DNA of 64,000 nt from Vreelandella titanicae BH1 (GTDB taxonomy: Bacteria > Pseudomonadota > Gammaproteobacteria > Pseudomonadales > Halomonadaceae). The notes below the pieces were generated by a model. The model did not search any database, was not told the origin of the DNA, and saw only the letters and a list, made by a program, of their open reading frames with translations. Where the stretch lies: positions 304,477 through 368,476 of the forward strand of contig NZ_AOPO01000004.1 of assembly GCF_000336575.1 (NCBI RefSeq), in the 5' to 3' direction. This document shows positions 10,933 to 19,989 of the stretch, in pieces (within the stretch, counting starts at the first letter, position 1; each line of letters begins with the position of its first letter). The position numbers and the translations under genes are program-made.

Positions 10933-13803
10933 ATGTTGACACTCGGCCCCGATGACATCTTGCTAGGCCGCCACGCCGACAGCTGGCAAACCGCGCTGGA
11001 CAGTGCCGCTGAGGCGCTGGTTGAGGCCGGATTGGTTGAGGCCGAGTACCGCGACGGCCTACACGCCCGCGAGGCACAATCATCAACGTTTCTAGGCAAC
11101 GCCATCGCAATACCCCACGGTACACCGGAAAGCCGTCAGTATGTGAAGCAGACGGGCGTGCGCGTGTTGCAGTTTCCACAAGGGATCGAGTGGCACGACG
11201 GCCAGCAGGTGCACGTACTGGTAACGATTGCCGCCCAGAATGATGAGCACCTGGATATTCTGCGCCAGCTCACCCATGTGCTGGATCGCGAAGGCGTTTC
11301 CGAGCAACTGGCAAACGCCACCTCCGCGGCAGATGTAGCGCGGCTGCTTTCGAAACCAGCATTAGAACCGCGCCTGGATGCCGACACCCTATGCGTCAAC
11401 TTTCCGGCACGCGACCCACAAGAACTCGCTCTGGCTGCAGCCGCCCGCTTACGCCAAAGCGGCTGTGTCGATAACAGTTTTATTTCCGCCGTCGCCGCGG
11501 CACAGCCGACCTGGTTAGGTAAAGGGCTGTGGCTGGCTAGCAGCGCCCAGGGCGTTAACCAGCCCGCGCTTGGGGTGGCCACACCTGCTGAACAAAGCCT
11601 GGAAAGTGCTGGTCATCCGGTGCATGCGTTGTTCTGCCTGGCCGCCCATGGCGATGCCCACCGCCCCCTGCTAGAGCAACTGATGGCGGTGTTGGAAAAC
11701 AGCGAAAGCCAAAGCCTGGTGGGCAAAACCAGCGATCAGCTGTTAGCCACCCTGGCGGGCGAAACCGCAAATACCCAAGCCCGTCGGGTACGGGTGCTCA
11801 ACCCCCATGGGCTGCACGCTCGCCCCGCCAAACAGTTGGTACAGATAGCGCGCGCTCAGGCCATGCCGATTCAGGCACGTTTGGAAGAAGGCAGCGCCAC
11901 CCCGGTTTCCGCCGCCAGTCTAACCAAAGTGATTGGCCTGGGCGCACGCCGCGGCCAGTGGCTGGTGCTGTCAGCCGAGGGTGGGCAGGCAAGCGCGGCG
12001 CTAGAGGCCGTCGCCGAGGCTGTTGAATCGGGCCTGGGAGAAAAAGTAACGCCCTTTGACGGCGGCTTTGATAGCACGCAGGAAGCGAGCCCCGCTACAC
12101 CGGCCGTTGAGCCTCTCGCTGCCGATACGCCCCACGCCGGCGTGGCCGCCTCGCCGGGCTTGGCCATTGCGCCAGTATTTGTCATTCGCCCGATGCAGTT
12201 CGAGTACGCCGAACACGCCAGCGACGCTGAACACGAAATCAGCCGTTTAAATAGCGCGCTGAAAGAGGGCGCCGCCCAGCTGCAGACATTGGTGCATAAC
12301 GCCCCCGGTGGCGAAGTCGCCGATATTCTTTCAATGCACGAAGAGATGCTCGACGACCCGGAGCTCCATCACGCGGCGACGGATGCCATTCGTGAAGGGC
12401 GCTCGGCGGAAGCGGGCTGGTGGGAAGCGATTGAAACCGCGGCCCACGCCCAGGAGATGCTCGCTGACCGTTTGCTGGCCGAACGCGCTGCCGACCTGCG
12501 CGACGTAGGTCGCCGGGTGTTGGGCGTACTCTGCGATGTGACGCTCCCCGAACCGCCGGATCACCCTTATATTCTGGTGATGGACGATATCGGCCCTTCC
12601 GATGTGGCCCGGCTGGATACTTCCCGTGTCCGCGGCCTGCTTACCGTTCGCGGTGGCGCCACGGCGCACAGCGCTATTTTGGCCCGTGCACTGGGCATTC
12701 CCGCCGTGGTGGGCGCGGGTCAAGCGGTGATGGCGCTTAACAACGCCAGCATGATGATTCTGGATGGCGAGCGTGGCCGAGTGACGTCGCAACCTTCCGA
12801 AGAGCGCCTACAGCGTGCCGAGCAGCAGTTACTAGACCTCCAGCAGCGCGAAGCCGATGCCTGGGAAAGCCGCTTCGAGGTCGCCCAAACTCGCGATGGG
12901 CACCGTGTGGAAGTCGCCGCCAACCTGGGCAACACTGCCCACGCCGCTGATGCAGTGGAGCGCGGTGCTGAGGCCGTTGGCCTGCTGCGTACTGAATTCC
13001 TGTTTATGGCCCACGCCAGCGCACCAGACTTAGCCACTCAGATTAGCGAGTACCGTCAGGCAATTGACGCCCTGGATGGCCGCCCGCTGGTAGCGCGCAC
13101 ATTAGATGTCGGCGGCGACAAGCCACTCCCCTACTGGCCGGTACCCCAAGAAGACAACCCCTTCCTGGGCCTACGCGGTATTCGTTTAGCGCTGACCCAA
13201 CCCGAAGTGCTCGAGACCCAATTGCGTGCGTTATTGATGGCAGGCAAGGATAGTCCCCTGCGGATTATGCTGCCGATGGTCAAAGATATCGCTGAGTTCC
13301 GCGCTGTAAAAGCCATCTACGATCGCCTACTCAAAGAGGTCCCTACTTCCCAGCGCGCCACCGATGTGCAGTTGGGGGTGATGATTGAAATACCCTCTAG
13401 CGCGCTGCTGGCACCCAGCCTCGCCGCCGAGGTGGATTTTTTCTCAGTAGGCACTAATGACTTAACCCAGTACACCCTGGCTATCGACCGCGGCCACCCA
13501 GAGCTCTCTGCTCAAGCCGATGGCTTACACCCTGCTGTGCTGCGTTTGATTCAGATGACCGTGGCGGCTGCCCATACCCAAGGCAAATGGGTCGGTGTGT
13601 GCGGCGAATTGGCTTCAGACGCCGTGGCCATTCCGGTACTGGTAGGCCTTGGCGTGGACGAGCTCTCCGTCAGCGCGCGGCAGATCCCGCTGGTCAAAGC
13701 CCGCCTGCGCGAGTTTGACTTCGCTGATGCCCAAGCCAGCGCTCAGTTAGCGCTGAATCAGGCGACTAGCGATGAAGTGCGCGATGCACTGGAGGCGCGC
13801 TAA
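10933..13803 (+). CDS. fruB: Fructose PTS multiphosphoryl transfer protein, EIIA-HPr-EI fusion
   Basis: Cytoplasmic 956-residue phosphorelay protein carrying phosphate from PEP to FruA. Domains in order: EIIA-Fru (about 1-145) with phospho-His62 in AIPHGTPES; a second EIIA-like segment (about 150-275) without the IPH motif, probably degenerate; HPr (about 283-370) with phospho-His295 in GLHARPA; and enzyme I (about 400-956) with phospho-His579 in GGATAHSAILAR and the PEP-binding segment VGTNDLTQYTLA followed by VCGELASD. The internal EI makes fructose uptake independent of a general PTS, as known for pseudomonads. The ATG at 10933 follows AGGAGA by 7 bases. First gene of fruBKA, with fruK overlapping its stop by one base, under the Cra operator upstream. 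Confidence 0.96.
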   Translation: MLTLGPDDILLGRHADSWQTALDSAAEALVEAGLVEAEYRDGLHAREAQSSTFLGNAIAIPHGTPESRQYVKQTGVRVLQFPQGIEWHDGQQVHVLVTIAAQNDEHLDILRQLTHVLDREGVSEQLANATSAADVARLLSKPALEPRLDADTLCVNFPARDPQELALAAAARLRQSGCVDNSFISAVAAAQPTWLGKGLWLASSAQGVNQPALGVATPAEQSLESAGHPVHALFCLAAHGDAHRPLLEQLMAVLENSESQSLVGKTSDQLLATLAGETANTQARRVRVLNPHGLHARPAKQLVQIARAQAMPIQARLEEGSATPVSAASLTKVIGLGARRGQWLVLSAEGGQASAALEAVAEAVESGLGEKVTPFDGGFDSTQEASPATPAVEPLAADTPHAGVAASPGLAIAPVFVIRPMQFEYAEHASDAEHEISRLNSALKEGAAQLQTLVHNAPGGEVADILSMHEEMLDDPELHHAATDAIREGRSAEAGWWEAIETAAHAQEMLADRLLAERAADLRDVGRRVLGVLCDVTLPEPPDHPYILVMDDIGPSDVARLDTSRVRGLLTVRGGATAHSAILARALGIPAVVGAGQAVMALNNASMMILDGERGRVTSQPSEERLQRAEQQLLDLQQREADAWESRFEVAQTRDGHRVEVAANLGNTAHAADAVERGAEAVGLLRTEFLFMAHASAPDLATQISEYRQAIDALDGRPLVARTLDVGGDKPLPYWPVPQEDNPFLGLRGIRLALTQPEVLETQLRALLMAGKDSPLRIMLPMVKDIAEFRAVKAIYDRLLKEVPTSQRATDVQLGVMIEIPSSALLAPSLAAEVDFFSVGTNDLTQYTLAIDRGHPELSAQADGLHPAVLRLIQMTVAAAHTQGKWVGVCGELASDAVAIPVLVGLGVDELSVSARQIPLVKARLREFDFADAQASAQLALNQATSDEVRDALEAR

Positions 13804-14774
13804 TGGCCCGCGTGCTATGCATTACCCTGAACCCGGCACTGGATTTGGCGTTTAACCTTGACGCCTTGGTGCTGGGCAGCGTCAACCGCCCCACTAGCGC
13901 CCAATTAGAAGCAGCGGGCAAAGGCGTTAACGTTGCTCGCGTATTGGCGGGTCTTGGTCACGACGTCACCGTCAGCGGCTTTTTAGGTGCCGATAACGAC
14001 GCTCCCTTTCAATTGGCATTTACCCAGTACTCCCTGACCGACGCCTTTGTGCGCGTGCCGGGAGAAACCCGTATTAATGCCAAAATTGCGGAACAAAGCG
14101 GCCGCGTTACCGATATTAATGGCCCCGGCATGCCCATTGACGCCACGCATTTGCAGGCGCTGATCGACACGCTAAATACCGAGCTTTCCAGCGCGACGCC
14201 CCCCCAGGCGGTCGTTGTGGCGGGCAGCCTGCCCCCCGGGCTGTCACTGGTCGATTTCAGCGCGCTGTTAAACCACTTAAACGCCAGCGGCGTACCGCTC
14301 TGGGTAGATACCAGTGGCCCGGCACTCAATGCGGCCATAGCGACTCACCCCGCCGGTGTTAAGCCTAATGAAAACGAACTGGCAGAGTGGGCGAGCGAAG
14401 ATATGACCTCCTCCGATATGCGCTTGAATGCGGCCAAGCGGCTGCATAAAAGCGGCATCGCCAATGCGCTGATTTCAGCGGGTGCCGAAGGGGTCTTGTG
14501 GGTTAACGCTCAAGGTGCCTGGCACGCCACACCTCCTAAGGTTACCGCGACGAATACCGTTTGCGCTGGCGATACCTTTGTTGCGGGTATGCTCCACGGC
14601 TTGCTTAACCAGCAAGACGCTGAACAGACGCTGCGCTTTGCCACCGCGCTCTCGGCCGAGGCCGTTCGCCACGTTGGCGTGGGCACCCCCCACGCTGCCG
14701 ATTTCGATTCACTCCAACAACACACCCGGATACGGCGTCTTGATGACACCATCACCGAGGGAGCCACGCTATGA
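13803..14774 (+). CDS. fruK: 1-phosphofructokinase
   Basis: PfkB-family sugar kinase, 323 residues, that phosphorylates fructose 1-phosphate to fructose 1,6-bisphosphate. The N-terminal signature is AAGKGVNVARVLAGLG and the C-terminal ATP-site signature is CAGDTFVAGMLHG, whose Asp is the catalytic base. KPNENELAEW is the usual central motif of this family. Start and stop overlap neighbours (TAATG with fruB, ATGA with fruA), so the three genes are translationally coupled. Length and gene order match fruBKA of pseudomonads. Confidence 0.96.
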   Translation: MARVLCITLNPALDLAFNLDALVLGSVNRPTSAQLEAAGKGVNVARVLAGLGHDVTVSGFLGADNDAPFQLAFTQYSLTDAFVRVPGETRINAKIAEQSGRVTDINGPGMPIDATHLQALIDTLNTELSSATPPQAVVVAGSLPPGLSLVDFSALLNHLNASGVPLWVDTSGPALNAAIATHPAGVKPNENELAEWASEDMTSSDMRLNAAKRLHKSGIANALISAGAEGVLWVNAQGAWHATPPKVTATNTVCAGDTFVAGMLHGLLNQQDAEQTLRFATALSAEAVRHVGVGTPHAADFDSLQQHTRIRRLDDTITEGATL

Positions 14775-16510
14775 ATATTATTCTGATTACCGCCTGCCCC
14801 AGCGGCATGGCGACCACCTTCCTCGCGGCTAAGCGCCTGGAACAAGCCGCCCAGCGCCAAGGCTGGTCGGCGCATGTGGAAATGCACGGCGAAGTCGCGC
14901 CTCTCCAGGCCGCTACTGCCGAGCAGATCGCCAATGCCGATTTGATCGTGGTCGCCGCCGATCACGTGCCTGCCCCAGAGCGCTTTGAAGGCAAGCGGCT
15001 ATTCCAAGCGCCGATTGCCAGCGCACTCCCCGACCCCAGCGCTTTTCTAGCCCAGGCTAAGCGTGAAGCGCCGATTTATAGCGCACCTGCCGCCTCTACT
15101 ACTAGCACATCTACCGCTGCAAACAGCGCGGGTGGCAAGAAAATCGTTGCTGTCACTGCCTGCCCCACCGGCGTGGCGCATACCTTTATGGCCGCCGAAG
15201 CACTCGCAGAGGCGGGCAAAGCCATGGGCCACGCCATTCGCGTGGAAACCCAAGGCTCGGTGGGCGCACAAGATAAATTGACCGAAGAAGAGATCGCCGA
15301 CGCCGACATAGTCGTATTGGCCTGCGATATCGACGTTGATCCGTCGCGGTTCGCTGGTAAGCGCATCTACCGCACTTCTACTGGCAACGCGCTAAAAAAA
15401 CCACGCCCCACCCTTGAAGCTGCGCTCAGCGAGGCCGCCATAGAGAACGGCAGCAGCAATGCGGGCACAGCAAATAAGAGCGTCAAAGAGAAAGGCGTTT
15501 ATAAGCACCTGCTCACCGGCGTTTCCTTTATGTTGCCGATGGTCGTAGCGGGCGGCCTGCTAATTGCGCTCTCCTTTGTGTTCGGTATTGAGGCCTTTGA
15601 GCAGGAAGGCACCCTGGCCGCCGCGCTGATGCAGATCGGTGGCGGCACCGCCTTTGCACTGATGATTCCAGTGCTGGCAGGTTATATTGCCTACTCCATC
15701 GCCGACCGCCCCGGCATCGCACCGGGTATGATTGGTGGCATGCTGGCGGCCAATATCGGCTCAGGCTTTATCGGCGGTATTTTGGCGGGTTTCCTGGCGG
15801 GCTACGTGGCGCTGGCGGTTACTCGCTACGTCAAACTGCCCTCTAGCGTTGAATCCCTGAAGCCGATTCTGATCATTCCGCTAGTCGCCAGTTTGGTCAC
15901 CGGCCTGACCATGATCTATGTGATTGGCGAACCGGTCGCGGCGCTGCTTAATGCTCTGACCAGTTTCCTGGAGTCCATGGGCTCCACTAATGCGGTGCTG
16001 CTGGGTATTCTGCTCGGCGCGATGATGTGTTTCGATCTGGGTGGCCCGGTCAACAAAGCGGCTTACACCTTTGGCGTAGGCCTGCTAGCCTCTGAAACTT
16101 ACGGCCCCATGGCGGCGATTATGGCGGCTGGGATGGTACCTGCCATTGGTATGGGGATTGCCAGCTTTGTAGCGCGCAACAAGTTCTCGGCACCGGAGCG
16201 GGAAGCGGGCAAAGCCTCTTTTGTACTGGGTCTCTGTTTTATCAGCGAAGGCGCGATTCCCTTTGCGGCGAAAGATCCCCTACGCGTTATCCCCGCTTGC
16301 ATGGTGGGCGGCGCACTCACAGGCGCACTCTCGATGCTGGTAGGCGCGCAACTCATGGCTCCTCACGGTGGTATCTTCGTACTGCTGATTCCCAACGCCA
16401 TTACCCCGGTACTGCTCTACCTTGGCGCTATTGTGGCTGGCTCGTTGGTGACGGGTTTAAGCTATGCGTTTATCAAACGTGATGCGGCCCAGGTAGCACT
16501 CGCCACCTAA
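14771..16510 (+). CDS. fruA: Fructose PTS permease, EIIB'-EIIB-EIIC
   Basis: Inner-membrane fructose transporter that phosphorylates fructose at C1 during uptake, 579 residues. Two tandem EIIB domains are seen. The first carries ITACPSGMATTF with Cys9 and the second VTACPTGVAHTF with Cys131, the expected phosphocysteine. In enteric FruA the first domain lacks its cysteine; here both keep one. The Ala/Ser/Thr-rich linker around residues 98-120 separates them. The EIIC part (about 240-579) is strongly hydrophobic with GGPVNKAAYTFG and the GAIPFAAKDP loop typical of fructose EIIC. The ATG overlaps fruK (ATGA). A stem-loop with a T tract follows directly. Confidence 0.96.
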   Translation: MNIILITACPSGMATTFLAAKRLEQAAQRQGWSAHVEMHGEVAPLQAATAEQIANADLIVVAADHVPAPERFEGKRLFQAPIASALPDPSAFLAQAKREAPIYSAPAASTTSTSTAANSAGGKKIVAVTACPTGVAHTFMAAEALAEAGKAMGHAIRVETQGSVGAQDKLTEEEIADADIVVLACDIDVDPSRFAGKRIYRTSTGNALKKPRPTLEAALSEAAIENGSSNAGTANKSVKEKGVYKHLLTGVSFMLPMVVAGGLLIALSFVFGIEAFEQEGTLAAALMQIGGGTAFALMIPVLAGYIAYSIADRPGIAPGMIGGMLAANIGSGFIGGILAGFLAGYVALAVTRYVKLPSSVESLKPILIIPLVASLVTGLTMIYVIGEPVAALLNALTSFLESMGSTNAVLLGILLGAMMCFDLGGPVNKAAYTFGVGLLASETYGPMAAIMAAGMVPAIGMGIASFVARNKFSAPEREAGKASFVLGLCFISEGAIPFAAKDPLRVIPACMVGGALTGALSMLVGAQLMAPHGGIFVLLIPNAITPVLLYLGAIVAGSLVTGLSYAFIKRDAAQVALAT

Positions 16511-16530
16511 CCGCTGTTACCCAAAAAATG

Positions 16531-16557
16531 AGGGCAGGCGAACATGCCTGCCCTTTT
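16531..16557 (+). terminator. Rho-independent terminator of fruBKA
   Basis: AGGGCAGGC (16531-16539) and GCCTGCCCT (16546-16554) form a perfect 9-bp stem with a 6-base loop, followed by TTT and then AAA. It begins 20 bases after the fruA stop. Confidence 0.85.
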
Positions 16558-16626
16558 AAATACGCCGCTTTACGCATTTAATACCTCTTTACGCCACTTA
16601 TACCCTCTACTCTTTGTCATTTTTTA

Positions 16627-16641
16627 TGTAGTATTTTTACA
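16627..16641. promoter_or_regulatory. hexR site: HexR-like operator upstream of pgi
   Basis: TGTAGTATTTTTACA has inverted TGTA/TACA ends and the same length and style as HexR sites. It shares TGTAGTA with the gap/pyk site at 7496. It lies 49 bases before the pgi ATG inside an AT-rich promoter region. The reading is motif-based and the regulator gene is not in the window. Confidence 0.5.
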
Positions 16642-16689
16642 TAACCTACTTTTTGATCACCAATTCACCTATAACAAACGGATCATCCT

Positions 16690-18357
16690 ATGTTTCAGCT
16701 CACTCGCAGTGTTACCTGGCAGGCACTTGAACGCTTGCGCGACAAAACCGCAAACGACCGCATTCGTGACTACTTCACCAATGACCCGCAGCGCTTTGAG
16801 AAAATGAGTTTACGGGTGGGCGGTCTGTTTCTCGACTACTCCAAGCACCATGTCTCCGATGAAGTGCTTACCAAGCTGATTGAGCTAGCCGACCACTCCG
16901 CACTGGTACAGCGCCGGGCACAGATGTTCTCCGGGGATATTATCAACGTTACGGAAAACCGCCCGGTACTGCATACGGCTCTGCGTCACTTAGGCGATGA
17001 GCCGGTCTATGTGGACGGCGAAGACGTTATGCCGGAGATAACCCGCACCCGCGAGCAGATCAAGCTGTTCTCGGAAGCGGTGCGCAGCGGTGAATGGAAA
17101 GGCTACAACGGCAAACGCATTAAAGATGTGGTCAATATCGGCATTGGTGGCTCGGATCTTGGGCCCAATATGGCGGTTCGCGCGCTGCTCAAATACCGCC
17201 ACCCGGAGCTCCACTTCCACTTCGTCTCCAATGTGGACGGTACCCATATTCAAAAAGTGCTCTCGCGCCTTGATCCGGCGACTACGCTGTTTATCGTCTC
17301 TACCAAGACCTTCTCTACCCAGGAGACACTGCTAAACGCCAAAACCGCGCGGCGCTGGTTCCTGGAGAACGCTGGCGAAGACGCCGACGTAGGCGCGCAC
17401 TTTATTGCCGCCTCCACCAACCGCAAAGCGGCCATGGAGTTCGGCATTCGCGAAGAGAACGTGTTCGAATTCTGGGCTTGGGTGGGCGGCCGTTACTCCA
17501 TGTGGTCGTCCATCGGGCTGCCGATTGCGCTGTCGATCGGTTTCGAAGGCTTTATCGAACTGCTGGAAGGTGCTCATGAGATGGATAACCATTTCATCAA
17601 CGCGCCCTTCTCGCAAAACATGCCCGTGCTAATGGCGCTGATTGGTATTTGGTACATCAACTTTATTGGCGCTGAGACCCAAGCCATCGTGCCTTACGAC
17701 CAGGCGCTGAACCAACTGCCTTCGTTTTTGCAGCAGCTGGATATGGAGTCAAACGGTAAGTCGGTGGATATTTTCGGCCACCCGGTGAACTATAAAACCG
17801 GCCCGATTGTATGGGGCCAAACCGGTTCCAACGGCCAGCACGCCTTCTTTCAGCTACTGCACCAGGGCACCCGCTACGTGCCGATTGATTTTATTGCCTC
17901 GCTCAAGCCCGAGCCCGGCGTGGAAGACCACCACTTCGCCCTACTGACCAATATGCTCGCCCAGGCCAACGCCTTTATGGAAGGCAGCCAAGGGGACAGC
18001 AAAGAGCTCAGTCAACACGACCCCTACAGTTGCCCCGGCAACCGCCCTTCCAGCACCCTACTGCTGGATGAGCTAACGCCAAAAAACCTGGGCGCGCTAA
18101 TCGCGCTCTACGAGCACAAGGTGTTTGTGCAAGGGGTGATCTGGAACATCAACTCCTTTGACCAGTGGGGCGTGCAGCTTGGCAAGCGCATCGCCGGTGA
18201 AATCAGCGAGCGCATCGACACCAACGCAGCTGACTTCGACACCTCAACTCAAGGTCTGCTGGAACTGGTTCGCGCTCACTTCCCCAATGGTGGTAGCGGC
18301 GAAAAGGAAAGCGCACCGGCCAGTGCCGATAAGAAGCCATCACGGAAGAAGCGTTGA
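16690..18357 (+). CDS. pgi: Glucose-6-phosphate isomerase
   Basis: Interconverts glucose 6-phosphate and fructose 6-phosphate, 555 residues. Both family signatures are present: GGRYSMWSSIGLPI near residue 265 and GVIWNINSFDQWGVQLGK near residue 480. The catalytic segment GQTGSNGQHAFFQLLHQG and the substrate segment IGIGGSDLGP are also intact. The C-terminus adds a Lys/Ser-rich tail (ADKKPSRKKR). It follows fruA on the same strand but behind a terminator and with its own promoter region, so it is probably a separate unit. It closes the sugar block that starts with the alpha-glucosidase operon. A terminator hairpin follows. Confidence 0.96.
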   Translation: MFQLTRSVTWQALERLRDKTANDRIRDYFTNDPQRFEKMSLRVGGLFLDYSKHHVSDEVLTKLIELADHSALVQRRAQMFSGDIINVTENRPVLHTALRHLGDEPVYVDGEDVMPEITRTREQIKLFSEAVRSGEWKGYNGKRIKDVVNIGIGGSDLGPNMAVRALLKYRHPELHFHFVSNVDGTHIQKVLSRLDPATTLFIVSTKTFSTQETLLNAKTARRWFLENAGEDADVGAHFIAASTNRKAAMEFGIREENVFEFWAWVGGRYSMWSSIGLPIALSIGFEGFIELLEGAHEMDNHFINAPFSQNMPVLMALIGIWYINFIGAETQAIVPYDQALNQLPSFLQQLDMESNGKSVDIFGHPVNYKTGPIVWGQTGSNGQHAFFQLLHQGTRYVPIDFIASLKPEPGVEDHHFALLTNMLAQANAFMEGSQGDSKELSQHDPYSCPGNRPSSTLLLDELTPKNLGALIALYEHKVFVQGVIWNINSFDQWGVQLGKRIAGEISERIDTNAADFDTSTQGLLELVRAHFPNGGSGEKESAPASADKKPSRKKR

Positions 18358-18383
18358 ATGGATAGGGTAAATCGATAGAAAAC

Positions 18384-18413
18384 AACGCCGTGGCTTTCAC
18401 AAGCCACGGCGTT
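18384..18413. terminator. Stem-loop downstream of pgi
   Basis: AACGCCGTGGCTT (18384-18396) and AAGCCACGGCGTT (18401-18413) form a perfect 13-bp stem with loop TCAC. Only two T close the stem, then TCGC, so termination on the plus strand is likely but not classical. It lies between pgi and the converging DinB-family gene and could serve both. Confidence 0.7.
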
Positions 18414-18489
18414 TCGCAACCCTGGAACCTTCGGTTTGTAATAAATGACTAATTCCAGTAACTCGGTTCCCGTTGTCTAAGCTTTCCCC

Positions 18490-19029
18490 TTAAGACTCAT
18501 CCGGAATTAGATTCAACAAATCGGTGACACCAATATCTACACCGGCTTGGGAGAACAAAGTAGATGCCTGCCCACGGTGATGGGTTTGGTGATTGAAGAA
18601 GTGAACGATCAGGCTTGAGTAGCGCCGTTTTGAGGCCACTCCTTTTATGTTGTGATAACTCAGCGTGGTACTCAAATCGTCGTCTGTCAGCGCCGATACC
18701 CAGTTAATAATCACGGTATCGAGCCATTGGCGATGCGCTTTCAATCCCTTCAAGTCATCAAAGAGAATCTGATCAAGACGCTCTGGCGTAGGTAGTGCCA
18801 CCATTACTTCAAGCGTCCTTGCGGAAGAAGAGGCGTGTGTTGCAAACCGTTTGAGCCAAATCGTGTCGGCTACCGCGATGTGGTTCAGTGTGCCAAAAAT
18901 CGAGCCGAAGAACGCGCCACGCTCTTCAGCTAGTTCAGAGGCGCTCAGCTTACCGGCGGCATCATAGAGGTTAGTGTTCATCCACTGGTTATAAGTGGCT
19001 AACTGTTCGAAGTGTTGTTGAAGTGTCAT
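18490..19029 (-). CDS. DinB-family protein
   Basis: 179 residues of the DinB/YfiT-like four-helix fold. Three histidines in the positions expected for the metal site are visible: one in LNHIAVADTIWL (about residue 51) and an HxxxH pair in FFNHQTHHRGQ near the C-terminus. The helices begin with FEQLATYNQWMNTNLYD, a common start in this family. Members are thiol transferases or metal-dependent enzymes of mostly unknown substrate, so no reaction is assigned. The gene converges with pgi and is followed (upstream, same strand) by an SDR gene 60 bases away, which may be cotranscribed. Confidence 0.88.
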   Translation of the reverse strand: MTLQQHFEQLATYNQWMNTNLYDAAGKLSASELAEERGAFFGSIFGTLNHIAVADTIWLKRFATHASSSARTLEVMVALPTPERLDQILFDDLKGLKAHRQWLDTVIINWVSALTDDDLSTTLSYHNIKGVASKRRYSSLIVHFFNHQTHHRGQASTLFSQAGVDIGVTDLLNLIPDES

Positions 19030-19089
19030 GAGTTAAGACCCAAAAGCAGCATCTATTTAGAACGTTTGAAATATGGGGGAAGAACAGCA

Positions 19090-19821
19090 TCACCGCCCGC
19101 CTGCTACATCAATGAATGACCCCGTTACATAAGAGGCTTCGTCCGAGAGCAACCAAGCGATGGTATTAGCCACTTCTTCAGCGCTACCGCCACGCTGCAT
19201 AGGAATCTGGGGAGCTAAACGATCAACCCGCCCTGGTTCTCCACCATCGGCATGCATATCAGTGTAGATAAAACCGGGGCGAACGGCGTTAACACGAATC
19301 CCCGAGCCAGCAACTTCGCGAGACAACCCCTTGGTTAGGGTATCCATGGCACCTTTCGATGCAGCGTAGTCAACATATTCAAAGGGCGAGCCTGTTTGCG
19401 AGGCAAGCGATGAGACATTGACGATTGCACTACCTGCTGGGAAGCGCCTGACGGCTTCTCTGGAGCACAGAAAACAGCTGACCACATTGCTATTAAGCAC
19501 TTGGTTGAAGCGCTCAAGGTCGATATCGACCAGCTTGGATTGAGTAAACAGAATGCCTGCATTGTTAACCAAATGTGTCACCTTGCCAAAGCGCTCTTCT
19601 GCTGCATCAAACAGGCGGATAACGTCAGCTTCACTGCTAACATCCGCTTGACAGGCAAACGCTCGACCACCCGCTCGAATAATGCAATCAGCCACATCAT
19701 CTGCCAGCTCCCTATTAGCAAGATAGTTCACGCACACTGCATAGCCTTTTGCGCCTAGCAATTTTGCGGTGGCCGCTCCGATACCTCGGCTTCCCCCTGT
19801 CACGATGACCACTTTCGACAT
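19090..19821 (-). CDS. SDR-family NAD(P)-dependent oxidoreductase, YgfF-like
   Basis: 243 residues, a classical short-chain dehydrogenase. The cofactor motif TGGSRGIG is at the N-terminus, NNAG lies in the middle, catalytic Ser is in NVSSLAS, and the YxxxK pair is in YVDYAASKGA. GFIYTDMHADGGEPGR and a final GSFIDVAGGR complete the fold. The pattern resembles E. coli YgfF and other glucose-dehydrogenase-like SDRs, but the substrate is unknown. It sits upstream of the DinB-family gene on the same strand and is divergent from the radical SAM gene across 168 bases. Confidence 0.9.
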   Translation of the reverse strand: MSKVVIVTGGSRGIGAATAKLLGAKGYAVCVNYLANRELADDVADCIIRAGGRAFACQADVSSEADVIRLFDAAEERFGKVTHLVNNAGILFTQSKLVDIDLERFNQVLNSNVVSCFLCSREAVRRFPAGSAIVNVSSLASQTGSPFEYVDYAASKGAMDTLTKGLSREVAGSGIRVNAVRPGFIYTDMHADGGEPGRVDRLAPQIPMQRGGSAEEVANTIAWLLSDEASYVTGSFIDVAGGR

Positions 19822-19989
19822 AACGTTTCCTCGCTGGCTCTTTAGTCACAAACCCACCTTGCACATTAAACCCACGATAGTTCTTTGGGTAGCGCCCTTT
19901 TAGCTACTGCAAGTTAATTAATTGACTGGCTATTGATTTCTTGCCACCTTACAACTACTGTATATAAAACCATATAAAAGAGGTGAACC

